Of a stretch of DNA of 64,000 nt, positions 10,561 through 17,866 are shown piece after piece. Origin of the DNA: Cybelea sp963824595 (GTDB taxonomy: Bacteria > Vulcanimicrobiota > Vulcanimicrobiia > Vulcanimicrobiales > Vulcanimicrobiaceae); NCBI GenBank assembly GCA_963824595.1, contig CAWGPY010000009.1, forward strand, positions 1 to 64,000, read 5' to 3'. Made by a program: the position numbers and the translations under genes. Within the stretch, counting starts at the first letter, position 1; each line of letters opens with the position of its first letter. The notes below the pieces were generated by a model. That model saw only the letters and a program-made list of their open reading frames with translations, searched no databases and had not been told where the DNA came from.

Positions 10561-11526
10561 ATGAATATGGAGCGCATTTATCGGCACGGTTTTGGCGTTT
10601 TCGCGGCGGCGGTGCTGTTCGCCGGGTGCGGTGGCGCCCAGCTGCCGGCCTCCGTTGCGGCGGTTCCGCTCACACCTTCGACTACGGCGCTGCGCGCCTT
10701 CGCTCATGGTGACAAAAAGCAGGCGCTGCTTTACGTGACCGGCGGCTGCGGCGGCACGTGCACGCTCTCGTATCCCAAGGGCAAGCCCGTCGGCAGTCTG
10801 TCCGTGGCCGGCGCGGGCTTGTGTTCCGATAAGAAGGGCAACATCTTCCTGACCGGCGCCGACCCCAGCGGCAACGCGGTCGTTTACGAATACGCCCACG
10901 GCGCGACCAGCCCCAAGGCCACGCTGAGCCTGCCGGGCGTCCTCGCCGAGGGATGCTCGGTCGACCCGGCGTCCGGCGATCTCGCCGTCACCTATCTCTG
11001 CCACAACTGCAGCTACGGCCCGGTGGCGGTCTTCAAGGACGCGAAGGGATCGCCGACCTCGTACGAGCAGCAGAGCGTCTTCCTCTCGTACTGCGGCTAC
11101 GACGGCGCCGGCAACCTGTTCGCCGACGGCAACGGCAGCGGCGGGTTCGCCTTGCTCGAGCTCCCGGCCGGCGGCTACAAACTGTCGCCGATCTCGGTGA
11201 ACCAGAGCATCGCCGGCGCCGGGCAGGTCCAGTGGGACGGAACCTACCTCGCCATCCAAGATATCGCCGGCGCCGCGATCTACCAGTTTCAGGTCGCCGG
11301 CTCGGCCGCGACCCGCAAGGGCACGACCAAACTGAAGGGCATCGGCGGCTGGAGCGGGCAGTCGTGGATCGCCGGCGGCACGGTAATCGTCCCGTTCGCC
11401 ACGACCGGCTACAGCGCGACCGAGGTCGGGCTCTGGAAATACCCGGCCGGGGGAGCGGCCAAGAAGATCATCAAGAAGAACCTGGGGACGGGGAGTCTCG
11501 CCGCCGTGACGGTCAGCGCCCGGTAG
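10561..11526 (+). CDS. Six-bladed-propeller-like lipoprotein
   Basis: A 321-residue protein with a lipoprotein signal (AAAVLFAGC, Cys about residue 23). The mature part carries the blocks shared by the paralogues in this window: CSYPKG-type first blade, GLCSDKKGNIFLTG, EGCSVDPASGDLAVTYL, SYCGYDGAGNLFADG, VQWDGTYLAIQD, IYQFQVAG and a final WKYPAGG. The conserved Cys in GCSVDP and YCGYD may be structural. Fold class is inferred from the repeated DxxGN/WDG blade signatures; no catalytic motif is visible and the role is unknown. It starts 24 bp after the tRNA-Arg and ends before a strong terminator at 11603, so it is probably monocistronic. Confidence 0.88.
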   Translation: MNMERIYRHGFGVFAAAVLFAGCGGAQLPASVAAVPLTPSTTALRAFAHGDKKQALLYVTGGCGGTCTLSYPKGKPVGSLSVAGAGLCSDKKGNIFLTGADPSGNAVVYEYAHGATSPKATLSLPGVLAEGCSVDPASGDLAVTYLCHNCSYGPVAVFKDAKGSPTSYEQQSVFLSYCGYDGAGNLFADGNGSGGFALLELPAGGYKLSPISVNQSIAGAGQVQWDGTYLAIQDIAGAAIYQFQVAGSAATRKGTTKLKGIGGWSGQSWIAGGTVIVPFATTGYSATEVGLWKYPAGGAAKKIIKKNLGTGSLAAVTVSAR

Positions 11527-11602
11527 GGGGTTGGTTGGTCGGCGACGATATCCCGGAAGCCGTTGCGAAGCGGGCTGGCCATGTGCTAGCATGAGTCTTC
11601 GG

Positions 11603-11626
11603 AACGGACCGGGGGTCCGTTTTATT
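11603..11626 (+). terminator. Intrinsic terminator after the lipoprotein gene
   Basis: Perfect 8-bp stem AACGGACC / GGTCCGTT with a GGG loop, running into a T-rich tract. It sits 77 bp after the lipoprotein stop and 21 bp before rpmG. A promoter-like pair (TTGCGA, about 17 bp, TAGCAT) just upstream would make it a leader hairpin of rpmG instead; I cannot decide between these. Confidence 0.75.
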
Positions 11627-11646
11627 CATGTTGTGATAGACTACTG

Positions 11647-11811
11647 ATGGCAAAGAAAGAAACGCGTGTGATGGTCGTCCTGGCGTGCACCCAGTGCAAA
11701 CGCCGGAACTACAACACGCAGAAGAACAAGCAGAAGACGACGGACCGGCTGGAGCTCAGCAAATATTGCCGCTTTTGCCGCTGCCACAAACCGCACAGGG
11801 AGACCCGATAG
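11647..11811 (+). CDS. rpmG: 50S ribosomal protein L33
   Basis: A 54-residue product starting MAKKETRVMVVLACTQCKRR and ending CRCHKPHRETR. Two CxxC pairs (CTQC, CRFC) give the zinc-binding form of L33. The position directly before tRNA-Trp, secE and nusG is the classic bacterial arrangement. The stop codon TAG (11809-11811) overlaps the first two bases of tRNA-Trp, so maturation of the tRNA by RNase P would cut within the rpmG stop codon. Confidence 0.96.
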   Translation: MAKKETRVMVVLACTQCKRRNYNTQKNKQKTTDRLELSKYCRFCRCHKPHRETR

Positions 11812-11885
11812 GGCGGTAGCTCAATTGGTAGAGTCCTGGTCTCCAAAACCAGTTGTTGCAGGTTCGAGTCCTGTCCGCCCTGCCA
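11810..11885 (+). tRNA. tRNA-Trp (anticodon CCA)
   Basis: The acceptor stem pairs AGGGCGG (11810-11816) with CCGCCCT (11875-11881), followed by G and encoded CCA (11883-11885). The anticodon arm CTGGT CTCCAAA ACCAG and T-arm GCAGG TTCGAGT CCTGT are perfect. It overlaps the rpmG stop codon by two bases and precedes secE by 21 bp. Confidence 0.97.
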
Positions 11886-11906
11886 GTCTTCGGAAATGAA
11901 TCCTTG

Positions 11907-12137
11907 GTGAACGAACAGCAAAAGAGAACGGCCCAATCCCTCGCGGGAGGCGACTTCGTCCGCGGCGTGATCGCGGAACTCCGTCGCGTCACTTGGCCGA
12001 CCCGCGACGAATGGATCTCCGCCACGATCCTCACGATCGCGTTGGTGGTTGGGATCGGCTTGTTTACGTTCGTTCTCGACCAACTCTTCGGCTGGCTCTT
12101 CAGCGTGATCCATCCGTCCACGGGACTCTCCCCGTAG
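11907..12137 (+). CDS. secE: Preprotein translocase subunit SecE
   Basis: The 76-residue product from GTG 11907 has the SecE core FVRGVIAELRRVTWPTRDEW followed by a single transmembrane helix (ATILTIALVVGIGLFTFVL). SecE clamps SecY in the inner-membrane Sec channel. The start is constrained because tRNA-Trp ends at 11885; GTG is the first sensible codon after it (TTG 11904 is adjacent and also possible). Gene order with rpmG, tRNA-Trp and nusG supports the call. Confidence 0.95.
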   Translation: MNEQQKRTAQSLAGGDFVRGVIAELRRVTWPTRDEWISATILTIALVVGIGLFTFVLDQLFGWLFSVIHPSTGLSP

Positions 12138-12158
12138 CCCGCTCGCCCCTTACCGTTT

Positions 12159-12923
12159 ATGTACGAGATAGAACCGCAAGAGCTCGGCATCGCCGAGCCC
12201 CCCACCGAAGAGGCCACGATCGACGACACCCAAATGGGTGACGCCGCGGGCGCCGTTGCCGAACCGATCGCCGACGAGGAGCCGGCGGCCGAAGAGGTGC
12301 CGGGCGACGAAGCGCCGGGCGAAGAGGCGCCGGCGGATGAGGATTCGTCCGAGGAATCGCTCGCCGAGGCCGCCGCGCCGAAGCCCAAGGACAACCGCAA
12401 CTGGTTCGTCGTGCACACGTACTCGGGCTACGAGAACAAGGTCAAGGCCAACCTCGAGCGCCGCATCCACTCCATGGGGATGGCGGACAAGATCTTCCGC
12501 GTGCTCGTTCCGATGGAGGACGAGGTCGAGTTCAAGGACGGCAAGCGCAAGATCACGCCCAAGAAAGTGTTCCCGGGCTACGTTTTGGTCGAGATGATCA
12601 TGGACGACCAATCGTGGTACGTCGTGCGCAACACGCAGGGCGTCACCGGGTTCGTCGGCAGTCCCGGCCCGGGCGAGAAGCCCGTCCCGCTGCAAGACAA
12701 AGAAGTCAAGACGATCCTCAAGCAGATGGGCATCGAGGCTCCGAAGCTCAAGATCGACTTCAAGAAGGGCGACCGCGTCAAGGTCACCTCGGGTCCGTTC
12801 TTCGACTTCACCGGCGTCGTTGACGAGATCGCGCCCGAAAAAGAACGCCTGCGCGCGCTCATCTCCATCTTCGGCCGCGAAACCCCGGTCGAACTGGAGT
12901 TCTTCCAGGTGGAGAAAGTATAA
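12159..12923 (+). CDS. nusG: Transcription termination/antitermination protein NusG with acidic N-terminal extension
   Basis: Residues 81-254 are a complete NusG: an NGN domain beginning NWFVVHTYSGYENKVK and a C-terminal KOW domain (FKKGDRVKVTSGPFFDFTGVV). NusG binds RNA polymerase and couples it to Rho or the ribosome. Residues 1-80 are an extra segment very rich in Glu, Asp, Ala and Pro (EEPAAEEVPGDEAPGEEAPA), probably disordered. Extensions of this sort occur in some actinobacterial NusG proteins. The gene lies 21 bp after secE, in the usual order before rplK. Confidence 0.96.
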   Translation: MYEIEPQELGIAEPPTEEATIDDTQMGDAAGAVAEPIADEEPAAEEVPGDEAPGEEAPADEDSSEESLAEAAAPKPKDNRNWFVVHTYSGYENKVKANLERRIHSMGMADKIFRVLVPMEDEVEFKDGKRKITPKKVFPGYVLVEMIMDDQSWYVVRNTQGVTGFVGSPGPGEKPVPLQDKEVKTILKQMGIEAPKLKIDFKKGDRVKVTSGPFFDFTGVVDEIAPEKERLRALISIFGRETPVELEFFQVEKV

Positions 12924-12986
12924 CGCAAGACCCCGGCGTTCGGGCGGAAACAGGGGGAGAAACTTCGTTTCGATTAGGAGGCATTC

Positions 12987-13412
12987 GTGGCTAAGAAAGT
13001 CGTAGGCAAAATCGGCCTACAGATCCCGGCGGGCAAGGCGACCCCGGCCCCGCCGATCGGTCCGGCGCTCGGACCCTACTCCCTGAACATCATGGACTTC
13101 TGCAAGCAGTACAACGAACGTACGCAGTCGCAGGCGGGCATGATCATTCCGGTCGAGATAACCGTCTTCGAAGACCGCACGTTTACGTTCATCACGAAGA
13201 CGCCGCCGGCGTCGTTTCTCATCAAGCAGGCCCTGAAGATCGAGTCCGGCAGCAAGGAGCCCAACCGCAACAAGGTCGGCAAGCTCACCGACAAGCAGCT
13301 GGAAGAGATCGCGAAGGTCAAGATGCCCGACATCAACGCCAACGACATCGAGGCGGCGAAGAAGATCGTCGGCGGCACGGCGCGTTCGATGGGCGTCGAG
13401 GTGGAAGCGTAA
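12987..13412 (+). CDS. rplK: 50S ribosomal protein L11
   Basis: 141 residues beginning MAKKVVGKIGLQIPAGKAT, with the Pro-rich PAPPIGPALG N-terminal signature and a C-terminal RNA-binding domain ending in GTARSMGVEVEA. The start codon is GTG at 12987 preceded by AGGAGG (12976-12981), which fixes it. It is followed after 1 nt by rplA. Confidence 0.97.
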   Translation: MAKKVVGKIGLQIPAGKATPAPPIGPALGPYSLNIMDFCKQYNERTQSQAGMIIPVEITVFEDRTFTFITKTPPASFLIKQALKIESGSKEPNRNKVGKLTDKQLEEIAKVKMPDINANDIEAAKKIVGGTARSMGVEVEA

Positions 13413-13413
13413 G

Positions 13414-14118
13414 ATGCCGCAGCATCACGGAAAGCGATTTAAGGCCGCCGCGCAAAGCTTCGACAGCAAGAAGATGTTCTCGGCGCCGGAAGCCGTCGCG
13501 CTGGTCAAGCAGAACGCCAGCGCGAAGTTCAACGAGACGGTCGAGGCCCACATCCGGCTCGGCGTGGATCCCAAGAAGAGCGATCAGAACGTGCGCGGCA
13601 CGGTGCTGCTTCCGCACGGCACGGGCCGCACGGTGCGCGTGATCGCGTTCGCCAAGGGCGACAACGCCAAGGCCGCGCAAGAGGCCGGCGCCGACATCGT
13701 GGGCGATCAGGATCTGATCGATCGCGTGAAGGCCGGCTTCACCGAGTTCGACGTCGCCGTCGCGACGCCCGACATGATGGCGTCGGTCGGTAAAGAGCTC
13801 GGCCGCATCCTGGCGCAGAAGATGCCCAACCCCAAGGCCGGCACGGTAACGCCCAACATCGCGGCGGCGATCCGCGACATCAAGGCCGGTAAGGTGGAGT
13901 TCCGTCTCGACAAGACGGGCATCATCCACACCATCGTCGGCAAGGCGAGCTTCGACGAGGCGCAGCTGATCGAGAACGTCACCACGCTGCTCGACGCGAT
14001 CCTCCGCGCGAAACCCGCGGCCGCGAAGGGAACCTACCTGCGCGGCGTCACGCTCGCGAGCACGATGGGTCCCGGCGTGAAGGTGGATCCCAACCGCGTG
14101 AAGGCGGCTACGGCCTAG
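13414..14118 (+). CDS. rplA: 50S ribosomal protein L1
   Basis: 234 residues, full length for L1, with typical segments KKSDQNVRGTVLLPHGTG, GRILAQKMPNPKAGTVT and YLRGVTLASTMGPGVKVD. L1 binds the 23S L1 stalk and usually represses its own operon. It lies 1 nt after rplK. In most bacteria rplJ follows directly, but here an oppositely oriented block starts with a 4-bp convergent overlap at its 3' end. Confidence 0.97.
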   Translation: MPQHHGKRFKAAAQSFDSKKMFSAPEAVALVKQNASAKFNETVEAHIRLGVDPKKSDQNVRGTVLLPHGTGRTVRVIAFAKGDNAKAAQEAGADIVGDQDLIDRVKAGFTEFDVAVATPDMMASVGKELGRILAQKMPNPKAGTVTPNIAAAIRDIKAGKVEFRLDKTGIIHTIVGKASFDEAQLIENVTTLLDAILRAKPAAAKGTYLRGVTLASTMGPGVKVDPNRVKAATA

Positions 14119-14660
14119 GACCGCTTGGCCGCCTTCATTCCGCGCACCGGGGGCAGATAGAGGCCCCGTTTCAGCACGCTGATGTGCACGCTCGAGAGCG
14201 CGCGCGTCCCCGCGACGGTGCAGTCGAGCGTCGTCCCCGTCTTGAGCAGCTCCACCGTCTTGCCGGGGCAGTGCGCCGTCACCCGTAGGCCGTAGTTCCA
14301 GAGCAAGCTTCGCTCGATGAAATCGGCGATCTCGGCGGGCTCGTAAAACGTCCCGTCCATGCGCAGGTTGAAGTGGTGCGGCGGCGGCGCGTATTCGACG
14401 ATAACCGGCAGCGCTACGCCGTCTACCGTCAGCGTGCAGCGGGCCGGCATCTGGGGGCCGAGCTCCAGCGGATCGGGGCAGCGGCTCGGCTGGATCGTGG
14501 CGCTCGGATCGCGCGCGCGCAGTGCCGGAGCGATCTTTTGGTCGATCGCTCGCTGCACGCCGGCCGCCGGCACGCGGTCGCCCGACGCGCACGCCGCGAG
14601 CGCGGCCAGCAACGCACAGGCCGGCAGGGCCGCCATCAGGCGAACGAGCGGCAATCTCAC
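14115..14660 (-). CDS. DUF4333-like lipoprotein
   Basis: 181 residues with a lipoprotein signal (CALLAALAAC, Cys about residue 24). The mature part contains two similar halves with CTLTVDGVALPVIVEY and LDCTVAGTRALSSVHI, reminiscent of the DUF4333 domain found in actinobacterial secreted proteins; two cysteine-containing motifs (SRCPDP...ARCTL and AHCPGK...LDCTV) may form disulphides. Function unknown. Its start overlaps the stop of the upstream sensor gene by 4 bp, implying translational coupling, and its 3' end overlaps rplA by 4 bp. Confidence 0.7.
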   Translation of the reverse strand: MRLPLVRLMAALPACALLAALAACASGDRVPAAGVQRAIDQKIAPALRARDPSATIQPSRCPDPLELGPQMPARCTLTVDGVALPVIVEYAPPPHHFNLRMDGTFYEPAEIADFIERSLLWNYGLRVTAHCPGKTVELLKTGTTLDCTVAGTRALSSVHISVLKRGLYLPPVRGMKAAKRS

Positions 14661-16441
14661 GACGACACCTCCAATCTGCGCAACTCCGCCTCGAGCGTTC
14701 GAATGCGCGCGCGCGACCGGTCGGCGTCAATGTGATCGTACGCCGCGGCCGCGCTGCGCGCGATCGCCTCGAGCAGCGTCCGTTCGTCGGGCGAGAACGG
14801 CATCCCGTTGCTGCGCGCCCCGTAGAACACGAAGCCGAACACCGCGCCGCGCATCAGCAGCGGTACGACGAGTGAAGGCGCCTTCGCGCCGCCGGGCAGA
14901 GCCGTTTCGGCGCGCGGCCGGCCGTCGAGCACGATTGGCGCCAGATCCGCGCGCAGCTCGACGATCAGCGGATCCTCGGCCTCGATGCTCTCGGCCTCCG
15001 CATGCGTCCATCCGCTGTCGGCCGTGCGCGCGAATGCGGCGCCCTCGCTGGGCGCGACGAACAGCGCGGCCTCGGTGAGCCCGAGCACGCGAACGGGCTC
15101 GTGCACCAGAAACTCGACCAGCGTCTTCTCCGACGAAGTGTTGGCCAATGCGCGCGAGGCGTGGCGCAGCGCCTCTTCCGCGTTCCGCTGCTCGCGGAAG
15201 AAGAAGGCGTTCAAGAACGCCTCGACCCTGCCGTGCAGCGCGTTGAGCGCGAAGCCGATGAGCAGCGCGGCGAGCAGGCTGAGGTAGATCGCGGGACGCG
15301 TGGTCTCGAACACTTGCTCGGCCCACCACTCGAGCACGCCGAAGCCGAGCAGCATCACCGCCGTGGCCGCGCCGTAGATCGCGGCTCGACCGATCGCGAA
15401 GCGGAAGTCCACGACGCGTTCCGAGAGGAAGCCGTAGACGACGAAGGCCGAGCCCATCAGTCCGAACCACGGGGCGAGCGCGTCGGTCCAGTGCTGCACC
15501 ACGAGCAGCAGCGTCGAGGTGTTGCCGACCAGCGTGCTCGCGACGTTCGCGATGGCCCACGTTAGGTCGAGGATCGGCGCGAGGGCGATGCCGGCGACGA
15601 CCCACGTGACGCGCCCGCGCTCGAGCGCGGTGGCGCCCGACGCGATGTACGCAAGGCCGCCCAGCACGACGAACAACAGCAGCACGTCGAAGAGGCTCAT
15701 GAAGAGCGTGACCGGCCCGGGCAGCCCGTAGCGCTGGAAGACGATCCAGACGATCGGATTCACCCACGCGACGAAGACGAGCAGCGACAGGGCCGCCGCG
15801 GTGTAGAAGAAGGCGGGGAACGTTTTGCTCGGCCGGCCGTAGAGCCGCTGCGCGAAGATCAGGATCATCAGCTGCGCGAGCGGGTAGACCACCTGGATGG
15901 CCAGATCGCTGACGATGCTGATGGGCCAGTGCGCGAGATCGAGCGCGGTCTGATTTACTTTGAAGAGCATCAGCATTGTGTAGAGATAGAAAGCCAGCGT
16001 GATCGTGCGCGGCCGCATCAGGAACAGCGCGCTCGCCAGCGCCAGCGACAGGAAGAAGCAGAGCGGCCGTCCCACGTCGCGCGTGATCACGGCGCGCGGC
16101 GAGTGGTCGATCGCGCTGGCGGTCAGCCGCGTCGCGAACGGGCGCCCGTCGCGCGTGGCGCCCACCTCCATCTGCGACTGCGCCGGCGCGCCGCGCAGCA
16201 GCGCGAAACGCTGCGCGGGGTCGAGCGCGGCGAGGTTGACGCGGTCGCCGGTCTGCAGCGCGCCGGAGCCGGGGCCCTCGGTCTCGACCACGTTGTCGTT
16301 GCGCTCGAAGACGACCGGATAGTACCCGATGTGGGTCGCGTTGTCTTGTACCACGATGAAGACGAGGACCATCACGATCGTGCCGATCGCGACGACCGCC
16401 AAGGAGAGCCGTTCGCAGACGAACCGTACCGCCGCCGTCAT
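14657..16441 (-). CDS. Seven-transmembrane sensor with C-terminal GAF domain and no output domain
   Basis: 594 residues. An N-terminal membrane anchor is followed by an extracytoplasmic PDZ-like segment (GSGALQTGDRVNLAALDP), a cluster of about eight hydrophobic helices to roughly residue 400, then a linker helix (NALHGRVEAFLNAFFFREQR) and a GAF domain (residues about 430-570). The protein ends in a short coiled coil rich in Arg and Glu. No His kinase, GGDEF, EAL or phosphatase motif is present. It shares its architecture with the frameshifted gene at 1754-3497. It is probably a signal receiver that acts through a partner, but no partner is encoded beside it. The order on this strand is carbonic anhydrase, sensor, lipoprotein, with gaps of 4 bp or overlap. 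Confidence 0.75.
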   Translation of the reverse strand: MTAAVRFVCERLSLAVVAIGTIVMVLVFIVVQDNATHIGYYPVVFERNDNVVETEGPGSGALQTGDRVNLAALDPAQRFALLRGAPAQSQMEVGATRDGRPFATRLTASAIDHSPRAVITRDVGRPLCFFLSLALASALFLMRPRTITLAFYLYTMLMLFKVNQTALDLAHWPISIVSDLAIQVVYPLAQLMILIFAQRLYGRPSKTFPAFFYTAAALSLLVFVAWVNPIVWIVFQRYGLPGPVTLFMSLFDVLLLFVVLGGLAYIASGATALERGRVTWVVAGIALAPILDLTWAIANVASTLVGNTSTLLLVVQHWTDALAPWFGLMGSAFVVYGFLSERVVDFRFAIGRAAIYGAATAVMLLGFGVLEWWAEQVFETTRPAIYLSLLAALLIGFALNALHGRVEAFLNAFFFREQRNAEEALRHASRALANTSSEKTLVEFLVHEPVRVLGLTEAALFVAPSEGAAFARTADSGWTHAEAESIEAEDPLIVELRADLAPIVLDGRPRAETALPGGAKAPSLVVPLLMRGAVFGFVFYGARSNGMPFSPDERTLLEAIARSAAAAYDHIDADRSRARIRTLEAELRRLEVSS

Positions 16442-16445
16442 CGCG

Positions 16446-17084
16446 TCACTCGGAGAACGTGACGCGCCCGGTGCGCACGTCGTACAGGGCGCCGGCGATC
16501 GCGGCGGTTCCCGCCGCGACGGGTTCGGCGACGATCTTCGACCGTCCGATCGTTGCGGCGACGTTGAGGCGCACGTTCTCGGCCGTCGCGTTCTCCAGCC
16601 AGTCGCCGGGGAAGTCGCGGGTCGCGCGCACGGCGGGGGCGACCGCCTCGACGATACTCTGGATGTGCCCGTCCGCGACGGTGCCGTCGCGGACGTAGTC
16701 GAGCGCGGCGGTCACGGCGCCGCAGTTGTGATGGCCGAGCACGACCACGAGCCGCGCTCCGAGCGCCTGCACGCCGAACTCGATCGAGCCCAGGTTGTCG
16801 TCGTTGAGAAAGTTCCCCGCGACGCGCACCACGAACAGCGAGCCGGGCTGCTGATCGAAGACCGACTCGATCGGCACGCGCGAGTCCGAGCAGCCCAGCA
16901 CCACGGCGAACGGGCTCTGGCGCTTCGCCAAGGCGGTCAGCCGCGCGCCGATGGGCTCGCGGTGGGGCGTGCCGGCGACGAAGCGTTCGTTACCGGCGCG
17001 CAGGAGTTCCAGGGCTTCGGCGGGCGTCTCACAGGGCATCTGCGAGCAGACGGCTTCTCGCCAAAGCCTTGCGTCCCCCGGCAT
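16446..17084 (-). CDS. Beta-class carbonic anhydrase
   Basis: 212 residues from 17084, or 197 from the internal ATG at 17039, which fits the family length better. Zinc ligands are visible in CSDSRVP and HHNCGA, with the Asp/Arg dyad in CSDSR. The enzyme interconverts CO2 and bicarbonate in the cytoplasm. It is the first gene of a tight three-gene block with the 7TM/GAF sensor (4 bp downstream), suggesting a link between that sensor and CO2/bicarbonate or pH; this is context only. It is divergent from the rplJ leader. Confidence 0.93.
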   Translation of the reverse strand: MPGDARLWREAVCSQMPCETPAEALELLRAGNERFVAGTPHREPIGARLTALAKRQSPFAVVLGCSDSRVPIESVFDQQPGSLFVVRVAGNFLNDDNLGSIEFGVQALGARLVVVLGHHNCGAVTAALDYVRDGTVADGHIQSIVEAVAPAVRATRDFPGDWLENATAENVRLNVAATIGRSKIVAEPVAAGTAAIAGALYDVRTGRVTFSE

Positions 17085-17156
17085 TCCTGTGGTAGTCTAG
17101 CCGACGGCTCCAGAGACCGTACCCGGCCGCGAGGCCTTAATAGAGACTTCCTTATG

Positions 17157-17205
17157 GCGGAGGCGCGAAGCGCCGAAGTCCTGAGCCTGTCGAAGGGGTA
17201 CCGAG
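17157..17205 (-). repeat. Dispersed palindromic repeat, copy in the rplJ leader
   Basis: Read on the minus strand it gives CCCCTTCGACAGGCTCAGGA followed by the palindrome GGCGCTTCGCGCC. It matches the repeat family present at 28957, 44436, 53350, 56104 and 62052, in the opposite orientation. Confidence 0.7.
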
Positions 17206-17257
17206 GATGCGTAGGACGGGTTCGAGCATCGCCCAGGCGATGCGAGCTTCGAATGAT

Positions 17258-17284
17258 GCGCCTCGATTGGGGCGCTTTTCTTTT
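17258..17284 (+). terminator. Terminator-like attenuator hairpin upstream of rplJ
   Basis: Stem GCGCCTC / GGGGCGC with a GATT loop, immediately followed by TTTTCTTTT. Its position 30 bp before the rplJ start suggests premature termination control rather than the end of an upstream gene, because nothing on this strand precedes it for 3 kb. Confidence 0.7.
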
Positions 17285-17314
17285 GCCGCACGTCGCTGAG
17301 CTGGATGCAAACGT

Positions 17315-17845
17315 ATGCCGACCGCCCGTAAAGAAGCCGCCGTCGGGGAGCTGACCGAGAAGCTCGCCAACGCCACGAACCTGTTTCTGACCGATTACCA
17401 GGGTTTGACCGTCGCGGAGATCACGAAGCTGCGCGGCGAGCTCCGCAAGGACGGAAACACCTATGCGGTCGTGAAGAACACGCTCTTCCGCATCGCCGCC
17501 GGCGACCTGGCGGCCAAGCTGGAAACCTACCTCGCCGGTCCCACCGGCATCGTCTTCGCCGGCGCGGATCCGGTGGCGCCCGCCAAGGCGCTCAAGACGT
17601 TCAGCGACACCGTCAAGCGCGTCGCCGTCAAGGCCGCCTACATTGACGGGCACGTCGTGGACGCGGCCCAGGTCGCGATACTCGCGAAACTTCCGCCCAA
17701 GCTGGAACTCATTGCAAACCTCGTCGGAACCCTCGCCAACCCGCTGCGCGGGCTCGTCACGGTGCTGTCTGGCAATCAGAGCGGTCTCGTGCGCGTGCTG
17801 CAGCGGATTGCCGAGCAGAAATCCGGCGCACCGTCTAACGCTTAG
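17315..17845 (+). CDS. rplJ: 50S ribosomal protein L10
   Basis: 176 residues with the L10 core (FLTDYQGLTVAEITKLRGEL, YAVVKNTLFRIA, GPTGIVFAG) and a C-terminal helix that binds L7/L12 dimers (LRGLVTVLSGNQSGLVRVLQ). L10 anchors the ribosomal stalk. It is followed by rplL after 21 bp. The gene is separated from rplK-rplA by about 3.2 kb of opposite-strand genes. Confidence 0.96.
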   Translation: MPTARKEAAVGELTEKLANATNLFLTDYQGLTVAEITKLRGELRKDGNTYAVVKNTLFRIAAGDLAAKLETYLAGPTGIVFAGADPVAPAKALKTFSDTVKRVAVKAAYIDGHVVDAAQVAILAKLPPKLELIANLVGTLANPLRGLVTVLSGNQSGLVRVLQRIAEQKSGAPSNA

Positions 17846-17866
17846 TCAAGAAGGATACGAAACGTC

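Larger units (their letters stand above)
17098..17314 (+). promoter_or_regulatory. rplJ (L10) leader region
   Basis: A 217-bp gap before rplJ with heavy secondary structure. Hairpin 17226-17243 (GCATCGC/GCGATGC) has an outer TTCGA/TCGAA pairing (17221-17225 with 17249-17253), and a terminator-like hairpin at 17258-17284 ends 30 bp before the rplJ start. Autoregulatory L10 leaders are widespread, so attenuation of rplJL is likely. A copy of the dispersed palindromic repeat occupies 17157-17205, inside the leader. I cannot match the fold to a specific Rfam model by eye. Confidence 0.6.

Noticed and set aside
13333..14730. 465-codon open frame antisense to rplA and beyond
   Set aside because: It overlaps rplA and runs through a convergent gene in the wrong frame; composition is Arg-rich noise.
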